A stretch of DNA of 64,000 nucleotides from Algoriphagus formosus (lineage in GTDB: Bacteria > Bacteroidota > Bacteroidia > Cytophagales > Cyclobacteriaceae), in the NCBI RefSeq assembly GCF_002807035.1, contig NZ_NIUC01000002.1:1827267-1891266 (forward strand), given 5' to 3'. Of this stretch, positions 43,722 through 52,434 are shown one piece after another. Numbering within the stretch: position 1 is the stretch's first letter; each line of letters starts with the position of its first letter. Made by a program: the position numbers and the translations under genes. Below the pieces are notes generated by a model. It worked only from the letters and a program-made list of their open reading frames with translations, did no database searches and had not been told where the DNA came from.

Positions 43722-45119
43722 TTAATTTTTACTTTCTTCCTCAAGCTGAAAATATCCAAATGTCCCGCTTTGGCATTCCATTAATACGGCTTTTCCTGAA
43801 GGCCCTTTCAGTGCTTTCTTCAACTCAGAGAGTGAGTGGACCTCCCGTTCATTGACCTTGAGTATTAATTCTCCAAGAGGCCATTCCATTTGATCGGCCT
43901 GAGTACCTTGATGGATGTGAGTGACTACCAATACGGGTTTCTCCTGATCTAAAATTTTCAGCATCTCAATTTGGGCGTAAGGGTCCACTTCTTGAATGGC
44001 TTGTATGATTTCAAAGCTTAAAGGCTGAATGACCATTCCGAATACCTCTAAATACTCTCGTTCATTTAAGATGGGGCTGGAAATGATTCCTTTCTCTGGA
44101 TTTGGCATTGCCCGAGCCTTGGACTGATGGACTTTTCCATTTCTCAGATAGTTGATCGTTACTTCCTCGCCTATCGGTACCAGTTTCATTACATCAAAAA
44201 TATTCTTATGTCGATACAGACCTTCTTTCCCGATGACGATTCCATGGCGATCAAATTCAGCCTGATTGATCGAGAGAATCACATCTTTGGCTTGAATATT
44301 CGCCGCCTCTAAAAAACCATTGGCGAGGACCTTGGAGACGATGACACCCTTAGCTTGGCTTTGATTTAAAAAGGGATTAAAGTTTTCGGCATTTTTCTGC
44401 AATTTCCCTCCTATTCCTGCAAACTGAGGTTCACTCAATAAAATAAGATTGTCGATAATTATTTTTATAAAGCTGGCAGGCGTGATAAAGCCAATATTTT
44501 CGGCATCTACAATCACAGCGGTGTTGAGCCCAATTACTTTCCCGTCTTCAGTAATACTTGGACCTCCTGAATTCCCGGGATTGATGGCTGCATTGGTGAC
44601 AAACCGCTCCGAACTAAACTCAGAACCGGATATGAAATTTGTGATCTCGCCACCTGTAATATTGGGTTCTACCATCCCTAAGGGATACCCAATCGCTTTG
44701 ATCATTTCTCCTCGGGATGGGTTAGTACCTTCCCGTAATTCAAGATATTCGATTGGTTGTATTGCCAGTTTTTTAAATCGCTGCAGTTCTTTTTCGCTAA
44801 GCTTGATCAGTGCAACATCAGGTTCCAGTTGCTTGACCAAACCGACCAGTTCCGCTTCAAATCGTTCCTCACTGGTCAGCATGGAGCTGATTTCGATTTT
44901 GACTGCATTCCGAACCACATGTGCATTGGTGACGATGTAGCCTTCAAGATCTTGGTACTTCACAAAAAATCCCGACCCGGACCAAATTCCTGGAATTTTG
45001 ACGGATGGATTCAGAACGGATTGAATATCCTCCTCGATATAGCCCTCAACAAGAATCTGAACCACGCCGCTCATCATCTGCCGGGCAATATCGTTGAGTT
45101 TAGCCTTTGACTTGGACAT
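43722..45119 (-). CDS. S1C (DegP/HtrA-like) serine protease with PDZ region, no signal peptide
   Basis: 465 residues. Trypsin-like catalytic triad His67 (NAHVV), Asp101 (EPDVALIK) and Ser184 (NPGNSGGPS). After the protease domain comes a PDZ-like region (QSQAKGVIVSKVLANGFLEAANIQAKDVILSIN about 255-290) and a second (LVVTHIHQGTQADQMEWPLGELILKVN near 400-430). The N-terminus (MSKSKAKLNDIARQMM) is polar with no signal sequence or membrane anchor, which resembles plant Deg proteins more than periplasmic DegP. A cytoplasmic location is inferred. Not clearly in an operon; 53 bp separate it from the VOC gene upstream on the same strand. Confidence 0.88.
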   Translation of the reverse strand: MSKSKAKLNDIARQMMSGVVQILVEGYIEEDIQSVLNPSVKIPGIWSGSGFFVKYQDLEGYIVTNAHVVRNAVKIEISSMLTSEERFEAELVGLVKQLEPDVALIKLSEKELQRFKKLAIQPIEYLELREGTNPSRGEMIKAIGYPLGMVEPNITGGEITNFISGSEFSSERFVTNAAINPGNSGGPSITEDGKVIGLNTAVIVDAENIGFITPASFIKIIIDNLILLSEPQFAGIGGKLQKNAENFNPFLNQSQAKGVIVSKVLANGFLEAANIQAKDVILSINQAEFDRHGIVIGKEGLYRHKNIFDVMKLVPIGEEVTINYLRNGKVHQSKARAMPNPEKGIISSPILNEREYLEVFGMVIQPLSFEIIQAIQEVDPYAQIEMLKILDQEKPVLVVTHIHQGTQADQMEWPLGELILKVNEREVHSLSELKKALKGPSGKAVLMECQSGTFGYFQLEEESKN

Positions 45120-45172
45120 AGCTTTGATTCAAAATGGAAACTAATGAGAGGAGAAGATAAAAAGATTTGGGC

Positions 45173-45568
45173 TTAATTTGATTTATTTGGCTCGATTAGA
45201 TCCCATAAGTTTCCATACAAATCCTTGAAAACGGATACGATACCATAACTTTCCTCAGCAGGTTTGCGGATAAATTCCACTCCTCGGGAACTGTATTTTT
45301 CATAATCCCGATAAAAATCATCGGTATAAAGAAACAGGAAAACCCGACCGCCTGCCTGAATTCCGATTTGTTTTTCCTGAGCTTCATTCGCTGCCTTGGC
45401 TAATAACAAATGGCAAGTCGATCCGGGAGGGGAAACTCTTACCCATCTTTTACTTTCACTCATTCTTGTATCTTCCAAAAGCTCAAAATCTAGGACTTGC
45501 GTGTAGTATTGGATGGCCTCGTCATAGTCTCTGACGAGAAGGGAGAGTTGTCCGAGTTGTTGGGGCAT
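45173..45568 (-). CDS. VOC family protein (glyoxalase/bleomycin resistance-like)
   Basis: 131 residues of the beta-alpha-beta-beta-beta type. LGQLSLLVRDYDEAIQYYTQVLDFELLED at the N-terminus and VSVFKDLYGNLWDLIEP at the C-terminus are VOC signatures. Metal-binding residues include the Glu of DLIEP. The substrate is unknown. Probably starts at the ATG at 45568, where the sequence MPQQLGQLSLL is typical. Confidence 0.9.
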   Translation of the reverse strand: MPQQLGQLSLLVRDYDEAIQYYTQVLDFELLEDTRMSESKRWVRVSPPGSTCHLLLAKAANEAQEKQIGIQAGGRVFLFLYTDDFYRDYEKYSSRGVEFIRKPAEESYGIVSVFKDLYGNLWDLIEPNKSN

Positions 45569-45888
45569 ACTAATTGAGAATAAATGATATGGTTTTACAA
45601 GCGCTAAAATAGATTCTAATTCGCAGTTTCAGCTGTTCATACTTTGAGTTTTCTAGTGCCTCCCAGAATTGGTTATTTCGGGCTGTGGAGACACAGCCAA
45701 AGGCGAAATTGTTCTTATTCGAAAGCAATCTTCGAGGTCTGAGAAGACCTCAAAGGTCGGGGAGTGGTTAGTAGAAATTTTATAGAAAATTTATGAAATG
45801 GAAAGAAAACCCCCAAAAAATACCCATTTATGGGTATTTTTTGGGGGTTTTCTTTCGTTTAATTTTAAGCATTCAAACAATCAATTTT
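45569..45888. other. 320-bp intergenic region with palindromic repeat and perfect hairpin
   Basis: The left half is AT-rich with no clear element. It contains palindromic repeat copy B at 45730-45756 (CTTCGAGGTC...GACCTCAAAGG) and a perfect 26-bp inverted repeat at 45801-45856. A weak -7 like TAATTTTA occurs at 45860-45867, 22 bp before the lipoprotein ATG at 45889. Confidence 0.7.
45801..45856. repeat. Perfect 26-bp inverted repeat, 4-nt loop
   Basis: Arms 45801-45826 and 45831-45856 are exact reverse complements (26 of 26), separated by TTTA. Each arm contains CCCCC and a run of six A (or their complements). It lies 32 bp upstream of the lipoprotein ATG and 232 bp from the VOC gene start. 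The form suits a strong bidirectional terminator or RNA hairpin, but no upstream plus-strand gene needs termination. Confidence 0.92.
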
Positions 45889-46929
45889 ATGAAAAACAAA
45901 ACGAACATTTTGAGCAAGCCCTTCCTTTTGATTTTTATCTGTGGAGGCATTAGTTGTACCACTAATTTAGAAGCCGAATCTCCTGTAAATTTACCAAAAT
46001 TAGGGGCGGGGGTATTTGAAGGTACGCTACAGGTGGAATCCTTCGATCGGTATGAAAATCTGATTACGGGGAAGGACAATCTGGGTGAGTTAGCCTTTGT
46101 CAGTTTTTAGGAAAACTTCCTAGAGATGAAAAATTCTGGAGAAAAGCTTCGAGTCAGTCAGGAAGGATATAATGAAATTAGTTCTTGGGCTGATAGTCCC
46201 CTTTTAGAGTTATTAGATCAGGATGGATTTATAATTATAGAAGATTATTTGATCTACTTAAATTTCAATAATAGAACTGCGGTAGTTTCAACTAACCTCG
46301 AATTAAAAGATCAGATATTGGAAGGAGATGTTTCAAGTGAAGACATCAGATTATTTTCTTTTGATGATGATGTCATTGGATTATTGGAAGCTAATAGCCC
46401 CTCCACCTTATTAAAATCCGAATACAATGCCAGGATTATGACAACTTATGATCCCTTAGTTTATACCGTTTCAAGTGGATGTAACTGGGATAAATGTGAT
46501 AATTCAAATGACGTCAATAATATTGAAATAGTCGGGACCTCATATTCAGGTGGAATCTTTAGATATAGATTGGAGGCAAAGCATGTTTATCAAGCTGCTG
46601 GTATTTATTTCAGGTTACTTTCTCAATCAAAACACATGAGAAAACCCGATGGTGGTTCTGTAACTTGGACGGCAGAAGCTACTTCACTTTATCTCTGGTA
46701 TGATTATGAGTATAAAAGCAAAAAACGAAATAGTAGCTTAATCAAAAGATCTGGACAGAATAACGTATTCAATAATGTTTTGGAACCAACATACTATAGT
46801 TCGAGCAGAGGATTGGAGCGCTTTTATTTAAAAACCCAATTTTATGGTGAGCCAGGTGGAAATCATGGCTACTCTCCCTCGGGACAGTTTTGGCAATTTA
46901 ATTTAACTCAAATTGATAAAGGATACTAA
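45889..46929 (+). pseudogene. Lipoprotein gene interrupted by one in-frame amber codon
   Basis: An ATG at 45889 opens a signal peptide with a lipobox (GGISC, Cys23). Codon 74 (46108-46110) is TAG, after LGELAFVSF. The same reading frame continues without change through ENFLEM to a stop at 46929, giving 345 sense codons in all if TAG is ignored. The part after the stop (KNSGEKLRVSQEGYNEISSWAD...) continues the fold expected of a surface lipoprotein. Two separate proteins could only arise by re-initiation at the ATG at 46126. A single nonsense mutation, or a sequencing error, is the simplest reading. No family was assigned. Confidence 0.75.
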
Positions 46930-46930
46930 A

Positions 46931-47653
46931 ATGAAAAAGAATAAGCCAGCATTACTATTCGTATTTGCATTACTTTTATTTCACACATCTTTTTGTCAGG
47001 AGGTAATTTCTGTAGAGGCTAGGATCGGTACTGGGAACACTCAGTTTAACTATCTAGGGGATTTTCCAGAATTGGCAGTTACTTCTGGAAGCAACCTTTT
47101 TCTAAATGTCGGAGTATTCATATCAGGAAAGGGGATATTTACTTATGGAATGGAGCTTGAGTACTATAAGTTCGGGGTTAATTTTACTTATTTGCCATTA
47201 GATCCTATTCGGAAGACAGGAGGTGCTCTAAATGATTTTTGGGCTTTAGGACCGAAAATTCAAAAGGATTTCAAGTTATTCCCTAATGCAGGGATAAGTT
47301 TGGCAAATGCATTTCACGTTTCGTATAATACTCAAGAGACTTACCAATTTCAGGGGGGGGAATTACAAATTGTTAGATCATCAAATGGTGACCCGCGAAT
47401 TCCGGTCAAAATATATGGGAATAGGGATATTCAGGAGTTTTCATTTTTTCTTAAACCAGAGCTGAGCTTGTTTTACGACCTAAATGAAAATTCAAGAATT
47501 ATGGTCTCAGGTAAATTAGGGCTTGACCTCCGAGAACCCTCTATAGTTATCGATCTGGATCGGATAGAGTTTGAAGGTCAGACTTATCAAAATAAGTATT
47601 TCTACAGCGGTAATTATTTCTCTGCTCTCCTAGGCTATCGCTATACTTTTTAG
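46931..47653 (+). CDS. Putative outer membrane beta-barrel protein
   Basis: 240 residues from the ATG at 46931, one base after the preceding stop. A signal peptide (KPALLFVFALLLFHTSFCQ) and alternating aromatic strands ending in YFSALLGYRYTF, with the terminal Phe typical of outer-membrane barrels. No specific family recognised. It is probably expressed with the broken lipoprotein gene. Confidence 0.8.
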   Translation: MKKNKPALLFVFALLLFHTSFCQEVISVEARIGTGNTQFNYLGDFPELAVTSGSNLFLNVGVFISGKGIFTYGMELEYYKFGVNFTYLPLDPIRKTGGALNDFWALGPKIQKDFKLFPNAGISLANAFHVSYNTQETYQFQGGELQIVRSSNGDPRIPVKIYGNRDIQEFSFFLKPELSLFYDLNENSRIMVSGKLGLDLREPSIVIDLDRIEFEGQTYQNKYFYSGNYFSALLGYRYTF

Positions 47654-47676
47654 TCGGAGTAGTGTATCTATGTATG

Positions 47677-47714
47677 GAAATGGCCGGAAATAAAAAACTG
47701 GCCATTTCTTTTTT
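47677..47714 (+). terminator. Terminator after the barrel gene
   Basis: Stem GAAATGGCC (47677-47685) with GGCCATTTC (47700-47708) and following T run. Confidence 0.8.
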
Positions 47715-47782
47715 CAGGAGTTGCTTATTCCGAAAATGTACCAATACATGCATTCAATTTGAAAACTGATTCATTCCTGAAT

Positions 47783-47935
47783 CTTCGAGGTCAAAAAAAG
47801 ACCTCAAAGGTTTGGGGTATCCTTTGAGTTTTCTAAATCCTCGAAGGATTCTGATTGATTTGACTTCCTTTTTTTGGAGTGATATTTCTTTACAAAACAA
47901 AAACCTTCGAGATCAAAAAAAGACCTCAAAGGTTT
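47783..47935. repeat. Palindromic repeats, copies C and D
   Basis: Copy C (47783-47810) reads CTTCGAGGTC, seven-base A-rich loop, GACCTCAAAGG. Copy D (47901-47935) has the same form inside AAACCTTCGAGATC...GACCTCAAAGGTTT. Between them 47820-47848 forms another hairpin, TCCTTTGAG...CTCGAAGGA. The family also has copies at 43367 and 45730. It ends 3 bp before the stop of the serine hydrolase gene. Confidence 0.65.
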
Positions 47936-47938
47936 GAT

Positions 47939-49741
47939 TTACTTCTTCCTTTCCCCTCTAAACGTCCCATTCGGCTGAACAAAGCTCACTGCGATGATTT
48001 GCCCATCTTCTTCCTCAAACTTCACTTTAAATCCTTCCAGCACCTTCAGGTTAAATTCATGCTCGCCGATATTGACTAGTTCGTATTCAGGTTGACCGGG
48101 CACAAAGGCATAGAGTTTTTCCTCTTTGATGTAAATTTTCACTTCCTGCACGCCCATCAGTAGGTAGGCTCCCTCGTACTTTTTCAAGTCATCTACCGAA
48201 AGCTCATTTTCCTTAGGCGTGCGCTTAAATTCGATCGGTTCGAGGGCAGGTTCGAAAGGTGCTTTTAATCCGGATATATCGCCTGTCATATTGCTGACAA
48301 ACTGAAACGGAAAGGCATTGTCCTTATTAGGTTCACCCTGATAGATCAGATACATATTGAAGGTGTCATAATCTTTGTGTTCCAAAAAGCCTCCCAAAAG
48401 GCCGGTCTGCACAAAAAGCGTATCATTTTTCAGGTCAATTTCCATTTTACCATATCCGGGATGCTCGTAGGTACCCGTGTAGTCCATCAGGATATGGGAA
48501 GGCTTGGTAAGTCTGGCTTTGGCCGTGGAGTCTGCAGCTGCTTTTGCTTTGGCCTGAGCTTCCTTGGCTTCTTCTAATTTCTTTACCGTCTCTCCTAGCC
48601 AATCGGAAGGTTCCAGATTCAGCATGCGATCGGATACTATATTTCGAACGACTCCCGGGAGTGGTGATCCATTTTGGTTCGTGAGAATCATAATGCCCAA
48701 ACTGTCGGTAGGGAAAAAGGAAGCCGAGGCAGAAAAGCCATCGATATTTCCTCCATGCTCCACTCGGTAGTGACCTCGGTAAGAGGCCAAAAACCAGCCA
48801 TAGCCATAATTCGAGAACTGCACATCCGGATGCTCCTTGGAAGGAGTGCCTGCAGCCACGACCATTTGGGCACTCATTGCCTCTTTCACGTAGTCTTCAG
48901 GGATGATTTGTTCGCCCTTAAATTTTCCTCCGTTGATCCAGGTGATGAGCCAATTGGACATCTCTGAGACACTGGAATTGATCGCTCCCGCAGGTCCCAT
49001 GGCGGCAATGTTGTAATAATCCATGCGCTTGGTTTTACCATCCAAGTCCACCGAGTAGCCAAAGGATTTGTCTGCATCCATTTCCATGTCAGGAATGCGG
49101 AAATTACTTCGGGTCATGTCCAATTTGTCAAAAAAGAGTTCTTTTACATTCTGCTCCCAGCTTTTGCCAGTAAGTCGGGCACCGATTTCTCCTTGGAGGA
49201 AAAACATCCAGTTGTTGTAATACCACTGCTGCCGCAGTCCGGTGAAAGGCTCTTGAAATTCGATGCGCTTGATCAGTTCGGATTTAGATTCGGAGGGAAA
49301 CATAAACCAAGAAAAGTCATGTCTCGGTAAACCGGTCCGATGCGCCATCAGGTCTTTGACAATGATCTGCTCATTCATCCAGGGTTCGGCAAATCGAAGT
49401 TCGGGGATATATTTTCCAGGTCGCTCATCAAAGTCGATTTTCTCCTCTTTGCGCAGCACTCCCAAGACGGCCGAGGTAAAGGCCTTGGAAGAAGATCCAA
49501 TGGCAAAAAGTGTGTTTTCAGTCACCGGAACCTGATTTTCCACATCCTTGAAGCCAAATCCCTTTGCATAGACAATTTTGTCCTTTTGGACAATAGCTAT
49601 GGCAAAACCGGGAGTTTTTAGGGCCACTCTCGCTTTTTCGAGTTCGGCATCCAGAGTTTTGAATACATCCGATTTTTTCTGAGAAAAGGAAGGGCTTACA
49701 AAAAAGCTGAGAAGTAGGAGGGAGAGGAGAAGTCGGGGCAT
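47939..49741 (-). CDS. Serine hydrolase (beta-lactamase family, DUF3471 C-terminus)
   Basis: 600 residues from the ATG at 49741, which begins a signal peptide (MPRLLLSLLLLSFFVSPSFSQ). A longer in-frame start at 49807 adds 22 residues and is unlikely. Class C-type beta-lactamase fold with Ser83 and Lys86 in SSSK, and SNYGYGWF, HGG (VEHGGNIDG) of the KTG-like third motif. The C-terminal DUF3471 domain has KPSHILMDYTGTYEHPGYGKMEI. Many such proteins are DD-peptidases or esterases; substrate unknown. No adjacent BlaI-like repressor, so resistance is not implied. Confidence 0.93.
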   Translation of the reverse strand: MPRLLLSLLLLSFFVSPSFSQKKSDVFKTLDAELEKARVALKTPGFAIAIVQKDKIVYAKGFGFKDVENQVPVTENTLFAIGSSSKAFTSAVLGVLRKEEKIDFDERPGKYIPELRFAEPWMNEQIIVKDLMAHRTGLPRHDFSWFMFPSESKSELIKRIEFQEPFTGLRQQWYYNNWMFFLQGEIGARLTGKSWEQNVKELFFDKLDMTRSNFRIPDMEMDADKSFGYSVDLDGKTKRMDYYNIAAMGPAGAINSSVSEMSNWLITWINGGKFKGEQIIPEDYVKEAMSAQMVVAAGTPSKEHPDVQFSNYGYGWFLASYRGHYRVEHGGNIDGFSASASFFPTDSLGIMILTNQNGSPLPGVVRNIVSDRMLNLEPSDWLGETVKKLEEAKEAQAKAKAAADSTAKARLTKPSHILMDYTGTYEHPGYGKMEIDLKNDTLFVQTGLLGGFLEHKDYDTFNMYLIYQGEPNKDNAFPFQFVSNMTGDISGLKAPFEPALEPIEFKRTPKENELSVDDLKKYEGAYLLMGVQEVKIYIKEEKLYAFVPGQPEYELVNIGEHEFNLKVLEGFKVKFEEEDGQIIAVSFVQPNGTFRGERKK

Positions 49742-49772
49742 AATAAAATGGTTTAGGATAAACAATAATAAA

Positions 49773-49810
49773 AAAATGCCCCAAACAGACTGACTTATTT
49801 GGGACATTTT
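49773..49810 (-). terminator. Terminator of the three-gene catabolic operon
   Basis: Arms AAAATGCCCCAAA (49773-49785) and TTTGGGACATTTT (49798-49810) pair with one mismatch. On the minus strand it is followed by TTTT. It lies just after the stop at 49836. Confidence 0.8.
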
Positions 49811-49835
49811 AAATAGTAAAGTGATTTCTTAGAAT

Positions 49836-50783
49836 TTAACCCGCATTTTCCAAAGTCCTTCTGACCTGGTCCAGATTGACCCGAACCTCCTCGATGGTTT
49901 CCCATTCACGGCCTCGCTCCCCATGCTCAATGCCTACATAGCCATGATAATCATGGGCAAGGACGATTTTCATCATTCGGGTATAATCCAATCCAAATTC
50001 GCGTCCATTGTCATCCCAAACCCTAGGTTTGAGACTGACTCCTTTGGCACGAGGCATCAATTGATCTACTCCTCGATAGGAATCGTAGCTAAGAATTTGA
50101 TCTCCATCCCGCTTCATGACAAAGTTGCCAAAGTCAGGCAAAGTGCCAGCCCGAGGGTGTTCCGTTTGTCTGATGAGTTCGGCGAGCCAAGTGCCATTGG
50201 AGGAAAAGCCTCCGTGATTCTCTATGATCACATTGATATCAAAATCATTGGCAAATTCACATATTCTTCGAAGCGTGGAGCTGCAAACGTTGATGGCTTC
50301 CTGCTCTTGCTTAGGGTCCTGACTGAACGGCACGGCCGTGTAAGCATTCACTCTGATGGAGTGGCACCCGAGAAACTTGGCAGCTTCTACCCATTTCTTA
50401 TGGTTTTCTACGGTTTGCTTTCGCTCTTCGGAGGTTGCGGCACCCAGCTGACCTTCCCGGTCCACCATAATTAATACGTTGGTGACGCCTTCTCCATCGG
50501 AGCGGTTTTTCATTTCTTGGAGATAGGCTTTATCCTGAGCCTTATCCATGAAAAACTGGTTGACATACTCCACCGCATCAAAGCCATGTTTTTTAGCTTC
50601 AACAGCAAAGTCCAGGTTATCCATTTTCCCACCAAACAATAGCGGATTGACGGACCATTGTGCCAAAGAGATTTTAAAAATCGGGTCGGCTTTAGATTTG
50701 GCTAGCGCAAATTCAGGGACTCCCAGCCCTAAGGCAGCTGCTGCCAGACTGGTGTTTTTGAGGAAGGTTCTTCGGTTTTGCAT
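49836..50783 (-). CDS. Sugar phosphate isomerase/epimerase-like TIM barrel with Tat-like signal
   Basis: 315 residues. The N-terminus MQNRRTFLKNTSLAAAALGLG is a twin-arginine-type signal, so export through Tat is likely. The TIM barrel (AP_endonuc_2/xylose isomerase-like) shows in IENHGGFSSNGTWLAELI, DFGNF and GIEHGERGREW. It lies 69 bp downstream of a Gfo/Idh/MocA gene, which often partners with such isomerases in sugar or inositol-type catabolism. The exact reaction is unknown. Confidence 0.92.
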   Translation of the reverse strand: MQNRRTFLKNTSLAAAALGLGVPEFALAKSKADPIFKISLAQWSVNPLLFGGKMDNLDFAVEAKKHGFDAVEYVNQFFMDKAQDKAYLQEMKNRSDGEGVTNVLIMVDREGQLGAATSEERKQTVENHKKWVEAAKFLGCHSIRVNAYTAVPFSQDPKQEQEAINVCSSTLRRICEFANDFDINVIIENHGGFSSNGTWLAELIRQTEHPRAGTLPDFGNFVMKRDGDQILSYDSYRGVDQLMPRAKGVSLKPRVWDDNGREFGLDYTRMMKIVLAHDYHGYVGIEHGERGREWETIEEVRVNLDQVRRTLENAG

Positions 50784-50852
50784 AGGGAATATTGTTTGGT
50801 TTTGAAAAATTTAAAAGAATAAGATACGGTTTTATTTCTAATTATCAGGGAT

Positions 50853-52367
50853 TTAGATTTCCCATCCGCTTCGATACTCCCTTGTCAGCATCTGATTTGC
50901 TTCTTCATCATTGGTGATTTTGACGAGGTTGGAATCGAAATCTACTTTTTTGCCAGCTCTCAGGGCAATAGCTCCAAGATTGATCGTATCGGTAATGCAT
51001 TGAGCACGGGTAAAACTACCTGGTGTTTGTCGCTTTTCCAGCATGGCATCAACCCAAGAGTCAGTTTTGCGGTCCACTTCACGGGAATTGATCCGCTCGG
51101 AATCACGACCTGTCATCATTTTTGATTCTGGTAAAAGAACGGGATTTTCTCCACGGAAACCTCCGAGTATTTTTCCCTTGGTACCCACGATCATCAAACC
51201 TTCATCTGGCGTGTCCTTACCATCCATTTCCAGTTCTTCCGGAGCAAAAGGCTTCATTCCGCCATCATACCAAAACAGGTCAAAAGCAGGAAGGGAAGCT
51301 TGGGCCGGAAAATTCCATTTGATCGTACAGCTAGCTGGGAACGCCACGTCATTTTTCACCCATTGGTAAACCTGATTGACTTCTTCCCGAGTAGTCGTGC
51401 CAAAAGCCCGAGCGGAAACAGGACTTCGATCGATGCCCAAAGTTTCAAAAAGCGGAAACAAGCTGTAATGACCCATATCAGCAACCGATCCACCCCCGAA
51501 TTCATACCAGCCCCGAAAGACATTATGCGTGTAGTTTTTGTGATAGGGCATATCAGGTACCGGTCCCAGCCAAAGATCCCAATTCAATCCTTCGGGGATA
51601 GGTTGACTTTCAGCAGGCCTCTTGGTCCACTGCTGCCAAACGGGCCGATAAGACCAATTGTGGATTTCCTGCAATTCCCCGATCAGCCCGGCATCCATCC
51701 ATTCCTTGATCTGCCGGTACTCGGGCCGGTCGGACCAAGCTAATAGGTGCGTCACCAATCCTGAATCTTTGGCTTTTTGAATGACCTTTCTTCCTTCCAA
51801 AAGCCGATTGGCGATCGGTTTGTGTGTCACCACGTGCATATTTTGATTCATGGCTGCCAAGGCAATCGGCGCATGGGTATGGTCGGGCGTCATGATTTTG
51901 ACTGCGTCGATTCCCTTCTCTTTTGCAAAAAGCTCCCGATAGTCCTCATAGCTCGCACAGCCTTTGTATTGGCCGGAAGCTTGGTTTTGAGCGTAGTATT
52001 TTTCCACATATTCCTGTCCAATATCCCGCCCACCCGGGATTCCGGGCTTTCCTTCCCACCAGGTATCGTCTCCGATGGTTCTTCGGATGTCATTTCGGAT
52101 TCCATAAGGAGACCAATCAATGTAATCCGTGGAGAATTTATTCACATCACATACCGCAACCACCCGCACTTTGGGATTTTGCAAAAGGCTTCCCATTTCC
52201 CGTAGTCCCTGCGTTCCGCAACCGATATTGGCCACAGTCAGCTGGTCTGAGGGAGGGATTTTGCCCAGTCCGGCGATTACTGAAGAAGGAACGATGGTAA
52301 ATGATGCGGCAAAAGTAGCCGCTGAAGCCAGAAAATCCCGGCGGTTGAGGTGGTCTGATTTAGACAT
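50853..52367 (-). CDS. Gfo/Idh/MocA family oxidoreductase with Tat-like signal
   Basis: 504 residues from the ATG at 52367 (MSKSDHLNRRDFLASAATFA), a twin-arginine-type leader. NAD(P) Rossmann domain with VANIGCGTQGLREMG, KEKGIDAVKIMTPDHTHAPIALAAMNQNMHVVTHKPI (catalytic Lys in HKPI in place of the usual EKP), then the oxidoreductase C-terminal domain. Gfo/Idh enzymes oxidise or reduce sugars; a Tat-exported member carries its cofactor. Substrate unknown. Probably the second gene of the operon starting at 53364. Confidence 0.93.
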   Translation of the reverse strand: MSKSDHLNRRDFLASAATFAASFTIVPSSVIAGLGKIPPSDQLTVANIGCGTQGLREMGSLLQNPKVRVVAVCDVNKFSTDYIDWSPYGIRNDIRRTIGDDTWWEGKPGIPGGRDIGQEYVEKYYAQNQASGQYKGCASYEDYRELFAKEKGIDAVKIMTPDHTHAPIALAAMNQNMHVVTHKPIANRLLEGRKVIQKAKDSGLVTHLLAWSDRPEYRQIKEWMDAGLIGELQEIHNWSYRPVWQQWTKRPAESQPIPEGLNWDLWLGPVPDMPYHKNYTHNVFRGWYEFGGGSVADMGHYSLFPLFETLGIDRSPVSARAFGTTTREEVNQVYQWVKNDVAFPASCTIKWNFPAQASLPAFDLFWYDGGMKPFAPEELEMDGKDTPDEGLMIVGTKGKILGGFRGENPVLLPESKMMTGRDSERINSREVDRKTDSWVDAMLEKRQTPGSFTRAQCITDTINLGAIALRAGKKVDFDSNLVKITNDEEANQMLTREYRSGWEI

Positions 52368-52434
52368 GATCAAGGTTTTTTGGGTTGGAAATGGAATTTA
52401 GGGAATTGCGGTGAAAAAGGGGAATCAAATTGTT

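Noticed and set aside
45801..45856. Invertible promoter or phase-variation switch
   Set aside because: The inverted arms are separated by only 4 bp, so there is no segment to invert.
46108..46110. Recoded TAG (pyrrolysine or programmed readthrough)
   Set aside because: A single amber codon without supporting signals or known machinery; a nonsense mutation is simpler.
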